The notes under the pieces are model-generated. The model was not told where the DNA came from and made no database searches. It worked only from the letters and a program-made list of their open reading frames with translations. A DNA stretch of 64,000 bases. Origin: Papaver somniferum (taxonomy: Eukaryota; Streptophyta; Magnoliopsida; Ranunculales; Papaveraceae). The stretch is from positions 80,056,374 through 80,120,373 of the forward strand of contig NC_039368.1 in the NCBI RefSeq assembly GCF_003573695.1. Reading direction: 5' to 3'. This document shows, piece after piece, positions 10,581 to 23,455 of this stretch; position 1 is the stretch's first letter, and the number at the start of each line of letters is the position of its first letter. Position numbers and translations under genes: made by a program.

Positions 10581-13500
10581 GATATTAGTTATGTGTTTTT
10601 ATAACATGGATAACATTGTATTGTGAAATATGTAGTCGTTTGTTTTTAGCACGATTGACTAAGATAGATACCAAAAATTTCAAGGATATTAACAGATCAT
10701 ATAATAAACGATAATCATGATTGTTGGATCACCCAAATAGTAGCGTTGCTATCTTTAGTACCCGATTGTATAAATCTTTGTTTTTACTGTTAAAATAAAT
10801 TGATTACAATATAAAAGAGAATATAAGAAGAAAATATATAATGAAATAATTTAATTGACAATTTAAGTTTTTTCTATCTAAATTTTATACATGATGATTA
10901 AAATTAAAAGTAAGCCCAACATCCTACGAGAGATGGGCGAAGCTGGTGGTGGAGAAATGAGTGGTAGCATGTGGTTTGTGGTAGTAGATTATGTTAGTCA
11001 TGTTTTTCCACAAAATGGGTGACTTTATAAAGTTAAAAATGTGGTTGATCGTCCTAATAATAAAATAAACTTGATTAAAATACATGAACATTAAAAAAAA
11101 AAACAAGAATATTACGTTATATAATAGCTACAAATGAGCGGCATAATTAAGTCATAAAAAATTACTTATTATTAAGTTGTACCATTACGGAACAAATAAT
11201 ACCTTAGCTAGGTTATCTTTTCTCCATATTTCTTTGTTATGTATTACAAAATGAAGCTTGACTAAGTTAGGCAAGATAAAGAGCGGCCTTGTGGTCGATT
11301 CGATGAATAAACGTTTTAATTGAAAAATCATCCATTAGATATTTTCATCTTCCCACCTCAAAAGTCAAAACCAAAACGGAGAAAATTTGATGGGGTGAAA
11401 ATAATAAACCTATCTTCCCATAAAACTGAACAATTGATTCTCTCTCTCGCACACAAAATCTAATTCCCCATTTTTGAATAAACAAAAATCAGAAATAAAA
11501 TTTGGAAGGAGAGAGAGGAAAACTCCAAAAACATATTTCTGCTCAAGTTTATATCCATGTTCTTTCAATCTTCTTCCACCTAAACATATATCTCTGACCA
11601 ATCAAACTACTATGAGATAACAATTTTTAAGAAAACGCTTTCTTTTTACATTGCATCATGTATGAATTTTAGGGGTTCAATCATTTTATTGAATTTCATT
11701 TGTTGTGTATTTAACTGAAAGTATACATTTCCAAAGACAGGCTAATTGATTAGAATATTTTCATTGCTAAATATTGAGGGGTGTTTGTAGTTTTTCATTT
11801 TCCATATTATGAAAATTTGGCTATTGAAGGGCGCTGGATTTTTGGTTGCAACATATTCAGAATTTTTGGTCTAGAAAGGTGAGAATTTCTTAAGTAACAA
11901 TGTTTCCTTTCTATCATGCTTAAACTTTAGTGGGAATATCATTTTTATTTTATCTTGATAGAGATGTTGAGAAAGACTTAAAAGATTATTCTGGTTACAC
12001 AATATAATTTGGAAATTGGTTGGTGTTTACAAAATGATCGCGTGTGTACAGACACGCACGAATATCTAGATAGGTATCTGACATCACTGAGTAGGAATTA
12101 ACATTAAAGTAGGTAGGTGTTCCATAGTGTTGCATATTTTCCTTTCTTAGTTGATCTTATTGCTTTGGCGAGAAGAAAATATAATTGTAGATAAACTTCA
12201 CTGCGTTTTTTTTCTTCACTTTTCAGTTTGGTTGCTTAAGTGTTTTAAGCACTGTAATTTTTAGTTTTTCATATCGAATTCTCTATTTGCATATCTATCT
12301 GCTATATTTTAGTATTCGGTGCTCCAGGATTATTTTCTAGATTGAAAGATAAATTAACTCTTCCAATTATATCAATTTTATTGGTTCTACAGGGGATTGG
12401 AAAGACTCGAATAGATTTAGTGTGACTCTAAATGGTAACAATTTTATTGGTCTTCTCAATAACCTAATGATTTTCTCAGAATCAACCCGTTCAATTATTG
12501 TTAGCTTTTGTTTAGGAAATCAATATGTGTCGTATAGGCCTTTCCACAATTTTGAAATGACTTTTGAATTATGTCCACATAGGAAAACAAAAAAAAAAGA
12601 ATGGAAATTAAAGCAAAAAATGATGTATGACACAACTAATTACGATCAATGTCATTTAAAGATTTCTTGATCATTAGAACGCATCCAACACAATCCTTTC
12701 ATATACTGTATATATTTCAGTCACTTGAGGTTTCTGTATGATTCTTAAGAAAAACAATATATCTTACACATATTTCTCCTACATTATATCGAAGTATGAT
12801 CATACTATTTGTTGGAGAAATGGTTTTAAAAAAAGGAATAACTCTTATCCAGGAACCATGAGTAAGCATAGATAACAACTTCATACTCAGTAATGTTATA
12901 TATTTTGTGTTGGATGAGAGAAGCAATATCTGAAATGCGAAAGGGATAGATCAGTTTAGTAATCGACCTTTAAGAATAGAGAATTTTTTTTGTGAGAGAC
13001 AAGAACCATGTGCACCAAATTGATTGGGTTCAGTAACAATGTAACTAAAAAGGGGAACTTATACGCAGGTACTGATATTTTAATTTAACATAAAACCATT
13101 ATATAATATTTTGATTTTCTTTCCCAATTTTCTACTTTGCGAAGTATCATGATGAAGTATCTACGTTCTCCACTATTTTTATATTCAGTAGTAGCATCAC
13201 AAAGATTTGATTACAATGTAAAAGTCGATAGCTAGAGTAAGAAAGTTATTTCCACGTAAAACTTTCTATTTTTTGAGCATATAATTGTGAATTTTAGTTT
13301 CCAAAACCAATATTTCCCATGCGAAAAATTATATACATTAAAAAATTTGTGTCAAAGAGATGTTACTTGGGTTAAGCGCATGTATAGATCCTTTTAGTGT
13401 ATTGGATTTTATACTTTTGAATTGCGTTTGATAATTAGTATAAATATATAATACTAATTAATCATTAATTAATTACGATATCTTATGTTGTAGCATGCAT

Positions 13501-13855
13501 AGTGAAAATATGTTAGGATTTTGAATTGCATTCACTTATATTTTGAATTCCTGTTTCAATGGACTGTCCTATTTAGACGTTAGGGGTCTACAAGTGAATT
13601 TCAGAACCATCTTCTACCACCTTTCAGTTATATAGTGTGAAAGTTTTGTGGCCTAATATGGAAGTTCATATGTGAATTGAGTTATTTTTTCGACATAACA
13701 TAAATGGCTTAAACTTGGTTTTGGTTAAGTACGATTGATTCAAACGTCAAAATGCTCTTTTTTTCGAGCTTCTTTTAAAATTCAGGAAGATTTAACTAGA
13801 ATTCCACTATTATCGGTAAATAATCTAACATAATTATCTATAATTTTGTATAACG
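10581..13855. other. AT-rich DNA, probable Helitron body
   Basis: No recognisable protein motif in any frame; the longest frame is an 82-codon one at 12422-12670 with no known features. There are many scattered stops. The region leads into the Helitron terminus at 13887, so some or all of it may be Helitron interior. No Rep/helicase sequence is present, so any such element would be non-autonomous. Confidence 0.35.
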
Positions 13856-13887
13856 CCCGTGCCGTTACGGCACGGGTTAAGACCTAG
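13856..13887 (+). mobile_element. Helitron 3' terminus
   Basis: A perfect 9-bp stem with a 3-nt loop, CCCGTGCCG-TTA-CGGCACGGG (13856-13876), is followed 7 nt later by CTAG at 13884-13887 and then T. A GC-rich hairpin shortly before CTRR, inserted next to T, defines Helitron 3' ends. The element should extend leftward. Its 5' TC terminus was not identified. Confidence 0.75.
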
Positions 13888-13933
13888 TTAATAATATAGT
13901 TTAGTTTCTTCTTAGTGATTTCCTCGAAATTTT

Positions 13934-15493
13934 TGATAGACGCATTTATGTGTCTAATATATCTCATTTGTATATATTGCTAGTGCCCATTTTTATACTT
14001 ATTATGGTGTTTTATTTATTTATAGGTGTTTTTGGAAAAATAATCTTTTGAGGCGAAATTGGTTTAAAATGCGGCGTTTGGAGCTCCGTTGATAGCGCAC
14101 CGGAAGTACCCCAGAAGTGCACCGGAAACATCCCAGAAATGTCCTGGAAGAAGCCAGAAAAATTACTATTTCCACTCCAATTGCTAAAGGGACACCCGTA
14201 CAGGATTAGGGGGAGGACACTTTTCTTCTCATAATTCAAATTTTGGAAAAAGGCGGGAAAATATTTCTTCTCACTGGCAGTTGGGTCGATCGATTTTTGG
14301 AGGGGTTGGAGTTCGATTAAACCTCTGATTTTCAATGGGTATTTGTTCCTAGGGCCTAGATAGAGCTGGTATGGGTGTTGGATTCGGTCAAAATTGGTTA
14401 GATAACCGGTGGGAATCAAATCAAGGAAAATATCTAAAATAGGAAAAATATTCTATTCTTGGAATTCTTGGATGGAAGAGACGTGCATGAGTTGATTCTA
14501 TTGGCTGGAAACAATCCCTACAGCTCAGGGATGACGCGTGAGAAGAGATAAAACAGGGAACAATCCGTAATAAATCAGAGAATTAAAGAAAAAATATTTC
14601 GGAATATTTTCTTTAATGACCGGATATTCTTGGAATTATTACGAGGATTTGAGTGACCTGTTGTGTATAAATAGGTCCCTAATGTCGAGAGGGAAGGGCT
14701 AGCAAGTTTAGGGAGAGTTTGGGAGAAGTATAGAGCATTAACAGAGCGAGAAAATCAAGTTACATGAAAGTTTCTGCTGCTGCTGCTCCCATTGAAGAAC
14801 ACGAAGAACGGACAGACCAGGACAGTCGTTATTCAACAGTGATAACGACTAACACGTGAGGGTCTTAGAATTACCGTCAGCAGCAGTTTATTTATATCAT
14901 TTCTATAACAATGTTCTGCAACAATTATAAGTGTCGCAAACACCCGATTTACTCAATTATTTTCCTTTTCATCATTTGTAAAACACTTGTGAGCATCAAT
15001 GAAATATTTTGAGAGGTTTTCCAACATGATGAGCGGCTAAAATACCTAGTGACTGAGGCGACAGAGGAGCTATTCACTCATGTTTGATTGGTAAATTCTT
15101 TTTATAATTTCTTAATTATTTATTTTATTTAATTCACTTGGATCAATAAAAAAACAGATAAAAATGGTTTTCTTAATTAGTTGTGAATCAGTTTGATGTT
15201 TTATGCTTAGAATTAATTCTTTGATAAATCATGCTTAAGGATTAGAATTTAATATTTGGATACCTTATAGATTAATAAGTGATTTAATGGAAAAAGAGCT
15301 AGATAATAATTATGAAATCTTTTTGTAACCAATCAACTTGAAGTAATAGTGAATCCGGAGCCTCAGTCCATTTTAAATCTTGACATCACTCTTTGAAAAT
15401 TAATTTGCTTTATTTTTATTGAGTCTAAAATTCATTGCCTTCACAAGTCTTAAAACAATCATTTATATCTACAACAACTTTGAAAACACATCA
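13934..15493 (+). mobile_element. Solo LTR of the TGATA-family retrotransposon
   Basis: It begins TGATAGACGCAT and ends ACACATCA. At 1560 bp it is close to the 1556-bp 5' LTR of the complete element at 23456-30592. Shared landmarks in the same order are CTTATTATGGTGTTTT, a TATA box (TATAAATA, 14665-14672), a GCTGCTGCTG segment, a TTGTAA-AACACTTGTGAGCA segment and ACTGAGGCGACAGAGGAGCTATT. The flanks are ATTTT (13929-13933) and CTTTT (15494-15498), a 4/5 match expected of an aged 5-bp target duplication. No primer-binding site or internal region follows, so it is a solo LTR left by recombination. Confidence 0.75.
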
Positions 15494-15643
15494 CTTTTCT
15501 TAGTCAAGCAATAACACTTGGATAAAACAAACTCTTAGTTAAATAGCTTTAACATTTTGTGATAATGGAATTAGTTTGCTGCTATTGTTGGTTGTTCGAG
15601 GTGATTACAAACCTAAACCTATATTTATTCACGAAATATACAA

Positions 15644-15990
15644 GATGCACCTGAGTGCATAACTAAGATTCTGTCAGAAAAATGTATTTTGTTCGGGTTG
15701 CACCCTAGTGCACAGTGTACATGAATATTTTTATAGGAAATATGTTTGGGCCAGGTGCACCTGGGTGCGATAATACATAGTTTTTATAGGAAATATATTT
15801 TGGTCGGGTTGTATCTAGGTACATAATGCATATTTTTATAGAAAATAATTTTTGTCCAGATTGCACCTGGGTGCATAATGCATATTTTCATAGGAAATAA
15901 ATATTGACAAAGTTCACCTGGGTGCATAATGCATATTTTTATATGAAATAAATTTTGGCCAAGTTACATCCGGGTGCATAACGTATACTT
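15644..15990. repeat. Minisatellite of about 60 bp, about 6-7 copies
   Basis: The unit reads roughly CACCTGGGTGCATAATGCAT, then ATTTTTATAGGAAATAAATTTTGG and a short GTCxxGTT linker. Copies diverge by point changes. The core CACCTGGGTGCA is itself close to a dyad. No coding frame runs through it. Confidence 0.8.
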
Positions 15991-18966
15991 GGCCTGCTCT
16001 AAAATTATTATTTATTTTTTTCGAATTTCATATCAACAATGGATCTTGCTTTGTAGAGATTTTTGGAGCGCTTTCCAAAAAGATAAATTTTATTAAAATC
16101 CGACTTATATTTCGGTTTCTTGCGATTAATTTTAAATTGGAGAGAGAAGAGGATATGAAAAAAAATAAATGTTGAAGTAAATGGTATAAATGACTAAATT
16201 TCTTTATGTCTTTTTCACCCAAACCCATAGTTTGCTTGTCTACTACTCCCATACTTTATGAGTTTGTGGTCATATGGCCCATTTTCCGCTTTTTTTTAAC
16301 TTTAAATCTTATAGATATATGCAATATCAAACAATATATGGACTTTAAAACAAAATAATTATATGAATCTTAGGAATTTTAAATGAGTTACCAAACACAC
16401 GGCGGATTAATATGAATCCTAGAATTTGTAATCTTATTGAATTTATAAATCCTCAAAATTATGAATTCTGCGAACAAACATTCATAGTAGTTTTTATGAT
16501 TGTGAATACACGAAGAATCTGTGCGAATAGAGGTACTTTAATCGGACTCGCAAAATCAGCCATCGTTAATGTTTAGAATCTGTGCAAATATTTAGAATCA
16601 GTCATCATTAATGTGTCCGCAACAATTTTAGCCAATCCTCAAATCACGTTTTGCTCACTCTATCGAAAACCGTTCTATTTCTTCGCAAAATCACATCATT
16701 GTACCTAACATTGATTTGCCTAAATCCGTCCTATTTCTACACTACCAATCCCTCAAAACAATAGAACCCAACATTAATATGTCCAATCCATTCTATTTCA
16801 ATGCCAAATTTCACTATTGTCAAAAGAATAGAACCCTACATTGTATGTCTAATCTCATGAAAATGTCCTTTTACTATCATTACTAAGAATCATTTGAAAG
16901 CATCTAGACTAAGATCATACCTCTTAAGTCAAATTTTAAAATAATGATTTATGGTTAAGCCATTAGCACCTAAAGCTAGCTAGGGTCCCGAATACGGACG
17001 CCAACCTGAATGTTCACAATACTAGTCCATCAAAACATGAAATTTGGGTCCCAATTACCGTGTTTGGATGCCATTTTTACAGCAATGAGTTTTGTAGTAC
17101 AATTTTTCCAACTAAAACCATCATTTCATGTTGATTAATCGACCAAAGTTTGGCATCAAAATTCAGCACTATGAAAATGAAAATTGCCATTTTCGTCGTA
17201 CCAAAAGTATCTGCCAACTAAATGATGCTCCTGAGGGCTACATATTTGGTTGCAGAATGGATAAGATTCATATGCGTTATCGCTGTTCATCATCGATATC
17301 AGAAGCGTTAATATTCCACACGGTTTACCAGCTAATTGGGATTTATTTTCAAAAAATTTCCTTCGCTTTTCTTCTTTTTCATGTTCATCTCATGATGTTT
17401 AGATATTCCAGACATGTCACAATGAATATGCCTTTCTAGGACATTTTTTTTCTTCTGATACATTCTTGCTTTTGCAAGTCTTTGTATAGAATCCGAAAAG
17501 TTGGATTCCACTTGACTCTAACTTAAACCTTTTCTTGACTCTAATTTCTTATCACATTTTTTTGAGTTTTTTCATGGGCTTCGCTTCTGGTTTTAAATGA
17601 ACTATAAGGATTTCATGTTCATACTTAACTAAATTTTAATTAGTTTCTTTGTGGATTAAACTTTTCATTTAAGTCTTCATTTTTATCAACTAATACCATA
17701 ATTATGGGTAATGTATCATATTCCGCTACATACAAGTTCAAAAGGTTATATGATATGATATTGCATGCTAGTTGCATAGAACTAGAAAATATATCAGTTC
17801 ATCATTTCACATTAAGAATCAGAATTTGCTCAACTTTACATTAGACATGCAGGTCTTTGTCGTGGTTGATATGCATTTTCAACTTCAATCATGGTTTATA
17901 GCTATTAGCTACTTGCCATATGCAAAAAAACAAAATCCTTTAGCAAAAGTTTTTCAGTTATGGAAACACCAATTGAAAATTTGCATGTACGGTTCAGAAA
18001 GGAATTCTTTCATCGTTGACAATTTTTCGTTTTCGCCTCAAAACTTTAGACCTGATCCACGAACTAATCATCTCTAAAAGACTATATATCAACCAAGGAA
18101 TACGTCGACTGGGTTCGTGCAGTTAAGGGACACAAAACTTGTATGCATAAGCAACTAGGGCCACCTTAAATTCGTCCGGTTTCGATGTCTACTTAACAAT
18201 AACAATTTTTTGTTGCTTAGTGGTTTCAACTGAGAAGCTGAAATAGGTAAACCGAAAAATATCGTTATTTGATTCTGGTTCCAGTGTATGCAATGAACCC
18301 AAAATTCCATTGGAAGCGCTGTTTTAACCGATTATGGAATTGACAAGCACTACAGATAAGATGTAGGGACATGCATAGCACCAACTTGTGCAACTGCATA
18401 TAGTGTTTCCAGATCAGTGCTATGAAAATAGGTTAACGTTCACACTGAAATCAAAAATGAAGTAGGTTTTTTTTCAGCTGTTACTATGAACATCTCATGC
18501 AATAATGCAGAGATTGTTTGCACACAGATAAGACGCGATGCGTACTGGAATAGTTCACAAACATGCCCCAACGCAAAACTTGATGTCGATCATCTAGACA
18601 GTGTTGGCATCAATATAATAGAAGTTCACTTACAGACAATAAATATCAGTATATTGTACTTGTATGTGTAAACACATCGGAAATGGATAGAAACATAGAA
18701 TTGAAGTCGACAGGAATAAAGTTGAAGCCCATGAAACTGATAATTATTTAGGCGTCATCGGTTAGTCATGTGAACTCGTCACTGGGTAGTAAACATTGTA
18801 TCAGTATCAAGTATGAAACCGGAAAGCAAACAAGCCAACATCCTTATGTTACCACTACTTTGCGGTTAAAGGGTATACTTAATGTTATGTCAAAAAGAAC
18901 GTTGCAGCTAATATTGAAAATTTTATGGGAGGCTCAAACAAATTATATGAAATCTAAGGTGCCAAA
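15991..18966. other. Long stretch without recognisable gene
   Basis: Open frames at 17128-17439 (103 codons), 17772-18077 and 18486-18671 carry no motif I can assign and lack plausible exon neighbours. No transposon termini were recognised. The region may be old decayed repeat sequence. Confidence 0.4.
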
Positions 18967-19080
18967 TATAATACTCTCTCGGTCTCACTATTAGTCGACC
19001 TATTTATTTTAAAAGTTGACCTATTTACTTTTAGATTTTGTCCAATAATTAAAAATAATCCGTGCCGTAACGACACGACA
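18967..19080. repeat. MITE-end-like sequence and a Helitron-like hairpin
   Basis: TACTCTCTCGGTCTCACTAT (18968-18987) resembles a TACTCCCTCGGTCCCACTAT-type left end of plant MITEs, but no matching right end is found. It runs into CGTGCCGTAACGACACG (19062-19078), a near-palindrome like the stem of the Helitron end at 13.9 kb but without a clean CTRR terminus. Both are fragments. Confidence 0.35.
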
Positions 19081-20091
19081 TGAGGTTAATAGAGAGTTCT
19101 AGTATATATCTAGAGATAACTCGTTCCTTAACGACACTGTTTTAGTATGATATCTGACTGATGTAATTTTTATTTTTTTCCGGACTTTAAATTAAATCGT
19201 GTTCCTTTGCAAGATAGTTTTATATTTTGTTTTAGACGAAAATAATGTCTATAAATACATTGTAAAATTATTCATATACATTATCCAAAAACGAACACAA
19301 AATCATTTAAGTAATAGTGTGTATGGATATCTCACTTATGAGTTATGAATAGAAATAAACAAATAAATCTCATATCCCATTAGATTTATCATGCCACCAT
19401 TAAATCCAATTAATACATGTATGATATATTATGATTTTATTAAATATTTCTTTGAATGTCTTGAATTAAGAGGCGATGCAATAACTAAATATTAATAAAT
19501 TTTGATCCATAATGGGAGGGGTTACAGAAACGACGACCATCGGATGTTTTTCGCTGGGATGAAACTGAGATAGTCAGATACAACGTTTGTCTCTCAAAAT
19601 ATTATTCGATCGTCCAAGCTCAAAAATCCATTCCGTTTTGTATTATAGAGTAGGATATGACGGCACGGGATTTGTGTTGATGTTGCTTATTGATGCAGAG
19701 GAATGTTAACTCTAACGTATTTAGCATTTTCTATATGAAGTGAATTTTTTGGAATCTTGTAACACATATTCAACATACATTTGGCACTTCATCTCCGCAT
19801 ACATTTGGCCCTTTATCTCCACATGGGTGTTTCATAAAGACCCATTGAATGCTTCGAAAAAATATATATACACAAAAGGACCCACTGAACTTTTAATGTT
19901 GACGGCACCCATAAACTTAACCTCTCTAACCGTAACTACTTGAGGACCGGTTTTGGGTATTGAGTAGTATTATATCTTAAACGATGTATGTTATGAGAAG
20001 ATATTCTTTTGTTTCATAATTTAATATGTATAAATTCATGAATAATCTATACATATACTCACATTCACAAATATTTACAGTGTGTTCGGTT
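19081..20091. other. AT-rich DNA without recognisable gene
   Basis: No coding motifs. A GACGGCACGGG string at about 19658 echoes the Helitron stem sequence, which suggests further decayed Helitron pieces. Confidence 0.3.
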
Positions 20092-20648
20092 TAGATTATT
20101 GGATTTCTAATAATCCGATTATGAGAATTGGATTGTTGGGATTGAATTCCCTTATCAGAAATTTATTATTCGGTTCAAGTTTTATGATCAAAGAATCAGG
20201 AATCGAGAAGATGTCCTTACAAAATACCCTAACACCCTTGATTCTTATATTGATTTAAATTAAAATTCAGAAAAAAATCAAATCCAGATCTTACGTTTTG
20301 ATAGAAGAGAGTGAAAAATCAAAAATCCGATCCCTGAATCCTGTAGAATTTGATGGTGAAATTTTAACGATCCACATGTTTCCTTTTTTCTCTCGGAATA
20401 GAACTTTGAGGAGATAAAGTTGATTTTTGAAGTTAATTTTATTAGGGGTAATGATGTATTTTCACGCTCTTTCCCTGGAATTTAAATCCATTGCATTGTC
20501 CAAAGAACAGAATCGAAAACATCTAATTTAGGAGAATCGAATTCTCTAGGAATTGGATTCCTTGATTTCACGTTGTGTTCGGTTGGGAGAATTGGGCCGA
20601 TTACCTTGTAATCGGATTACTGGGATGTCAATTCCCCCAAACGAACAC
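20092..20648. mobile_element. MITE-like element with GTGTTCGG/T termini
   Basis: GTGTTCGGTTT at 20092 and CCAAACGAACAC ending at 20648 are inverted partners. The last 74 bp (20575-20648) also form a near-perfect hairpin by themselves: GTGTTCGGTTGGGAGAATTG pairs with CAATTCCCCCAAACGAACAC, and CCGATTAC-CTT-GTAATCGG forms the tip. It could be one 557-bp MITE, or a small foldback element next to a related one. No clear target duplication is seen and nothing is coded. Confidence 0.5.
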
Positions 20649-22156
20649 GCTATTACCGGGATGTTAATTTGATCGGACAATGGAAGAAACACAACATTCA
20701 CTTAATTGGATTGTAAGCTTATCCAAAGGAGCTCACCTGCTTTTTACTGATTGGATAAACTTAATGACAACTCACACTTGAATTTCACTCCGAAAGGAAA
20801 CCTCAAGGTTATCCGTTTTGGAAAACTACATTTTAAGTAGCAGAGGTTGCTGATTATAACCGAGCACCACAGTAGTAGTCCTGGGCAATTAAATTTGCGG
20901 TTTAAATCGATTGTTGTAATAAAAAATAATTTTTAGGTTGCATGACCACACTCATTTGCAGACTACATAGAACCTAGTTCAGTATTTTTACCAAAGGTGC
21001 CATCCAAGGTCCAATATTCTCCCATAGACGCCATCTAAAGCCGGGGGTAAACCTATTTGTGTTGCAGCAACAATAATTCAATTCTGGCTATAGACCTGAC
21101 ACACAAAACTTGAATTTTTTGGATGGAAAAAACGTCGTTGCAGACTTTTTCCCATCATAATATAAAAACGAATGGGCTGCACGACATCTAGCATGATTTT
21201 TTTAAAAGACGTAGCATGATATTAAATGAAATAACATTCGTTTTACACCTTAGGTTTAAAAGATAGGAAACCAATAGGACAGTGAGCGCGAAATTGAACA
21301 GGCGACAAATATATTTATACGCAACAGAAAAGATAAATATGGGCATTATAACACGAAAGTTAAGTAACCAATGATGGACTTGGATCTTCCTTTCCTGAAA
21401 CAACGGTTTCACACCCAGTCTTATAAACACAAAGCTTGCATAAACACACCCAGGAGACACACCTAAGAAACACACTAACAAATCTCAGTTAAGAGCCACT
21501 AACGATTATCGAGGTGTGTGTAAGGGATTCTTGTTCACTGGGAGGGTTGGAGCAAAAGCTGCACAATATCCGTGATTTTCTTTTAAGAAAAAGCAGGTGT
21601 AGGCATAACAACCAAGAAAAGCATAAGACCTACAGTTATAATGCAATTTTTTGAATTAGCAAATAAGTTTAATGCATGCGAAGATCCATAATGAAACAAA
21701 TATATGGATGTTGTTTTCATTTCCAACTCTTAGTTCAGTTATTACAGGGGATTTTCCGATCCCATCTAGAGAAACTACTATATATAACTATCCTGTAAAA
21801 TTACATGAGTTCGCTAGGTAGGCTTAGTACCCCCTAAAATGAAAACCCTAGAGAAGCACGAGCTTTTATTTGTTGCAAGCGTAAAATGCACATGTAAAAG
21901 AGAGGTTTTTCTTTCTCAATGATAAGATGATTGTATGACATAAATTCACAGCAAATTGTGCTAAAAAATGAATATAAAGCATAGAAAATGTCAAACCTAT
22001 ATATAATTTAAAAAACGCGGTGAATCTGATAATGATAGGCATTAACTGCAAAAAAAATAAGCAGTCAACTGCATTCCAGATGACTGAATTTGAAGATCAA
22101 ATGTATCAAACAAATATTAAATAATTATTTTCTTTTAGTTTAATTTTTTGTTTGAC

Positions 22157-22159
<3 letters not shown>
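20649..22159. other. Intergenic DNA without recognisable gene
   Basis: Minus-strand frames at 21188-21481 and 21866-22051 have no recognised motif and no conserved neighbours. I see no transposon ends here. Confidence 0.4.

Positions 22160-22198
<39 letters not shown>
22160..22198. repeat. (AT)n microsatellite
   Basis: An uninterrupted run of about 19 AT dinucleotides just outside the left end of the Copia element. A shorter AT run occurs at 40289-40312. Confidence 0.95.
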
Positions 22199-22201
<3 letters not shown>

Positions 22202-22271
22202 TTTTCTTGAAGCATTAAAAAGTGGTTAAGTGAAATAATTTTTGTAAACAATTAGTAAATTTAATATATAT

Positions 22272-22435
22272 TGTTTTAGTATAAAAGATAGAGAAAAATA
22301 AAGAGGTGGAGAAGGAGAAGGATTGATCAGTATTCTCTTGGTTACATGGACATAATACATATGTATACATAGAAAAGGGAAAACCAAAAAACACCAAATC
22401 TGGACCGCACACCCATGGGCATGAGCCCTTTAACA
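22272..22435 (-). repeat. Copia 3' LTR
   Basis: On the minus strand it begins TGTTAAAGGGCTCATGCCC and ends TACTAAAACA. It matches the 5' LTR at 35248-35418 with few substitutions and a 7-bp indel (the CTCTATT segment is absent here). Confidence 0.9.
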
Positions 22436-22499
22436 CTCCCCTTGTGCGGTTCAATAACAAAAATTAATACATAGTGCTTCACATATAGTCCTTCAAATG

Positions 22500-23395
22500 T
22501 TGTTCTCGTTGATGACTTGTGCCGAAGTCCATTGCCTCATTAAAACTTTGACAAGGAAAAAACCCAGTGGTATAAAACCTTGGTAAAACTATTCACATGT
22601 AGTACTTCACATGTTGTCTCGTACTTTACATGTAGTTCATCACATGCAATACGATCTTCAAAGATCGACGATTCTAAGTAATTGACTCGTTAAAACTTCG
22701 TCAGGAAAACCCAGAGGGACAAAAACCTGAACTAAAGAAAAGAGTACAATATGAAAAAAACTTAGAACATAGTTGGACTCAAATATGTTGCCTCATTAAA
22801 ACCTTGACAAGGAAAACCCAGTGGGACAAAACCTTGACGAAGGGAAAAGAGTACAACGTGATAAATACAAGTAAAGGTGATCTGTTGCAGTTGATCACTT
22901 TGCTTCGTTGAAGTTGACTAGCTTATTCACAACTCCTAAGGAAGAAAATCCTTGTAGGAAAGACAATAATCTTAGCTGGAAAATTACATTCCCGGTGTTT
23001 GTTGTTGTTTCATTAAAAACCTTGACGAGTAACAAAACCCTGTGGGATAAAAGTAACCTCGGGGAAGGAAAATAGTTCAACACACCATTAGATGCTCCCC
23101 CTGATGTCAGACATTTTTCATTAGTCTAATGCATTTAAAAGGAGTTTATCACACTGTACCTTGGTGACTTGAAAGCTTATAAGACCATGTTGTTGATTCT
23201 GGAAGTTACGTTGCTTAACAGACTATCGCGTTTCATTTTTTTGATTCGGATATTTTAAGTAATATCAACGCGATCTTTATTCCTTCAACTTTCAACATAC
23301 TTGATGTTTTAGTGTTGTCTCGCGAAAAACCTTGTCGAGTAACAAAACCCTTTGGGAAAAACTATTCTCGATCGAAGGGAAAAAGAGTACAAGTC
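22500..23395 (-). repeat. Repeated CCTTG-x-AAGG / CCCAGTGGGA motif in Copia 3' region
   Basis: At least five imperfect copies (about 22530, 22685, 22790, 23010 and 23315) of a roughly 70-bp unit. On the plus strand it reads CTCATTAAAACCTTGACAAGG, then AAACCCAGTGGGACAAAACCTTG and GAAAAGAGTACAA. The array lies between the Copia coding part and its 3' LTR. Similar arrays occur in other plant Copia elements, from memory. Confidence 0.7.
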
Positions 23396-23455
23396 AGCTT
23401 CAATTTCGAAGTAAAGAATGTCGACATCATATCCTTGGATCCTCCCCATGATGTC

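Noticed and set aside
15644..15990. CRISPR-like array
   Set aside because: Units are contiguous diverged copies without unique spacers, in a plant nuclear context.
17128..18671. Multi-exon gene made of the plus-strand frames at 17.1, 17.8 and 18.5 kb
   Set aside because: Frames share no recognisable domain and lack convincing donor/acceptor pairs that would join them.
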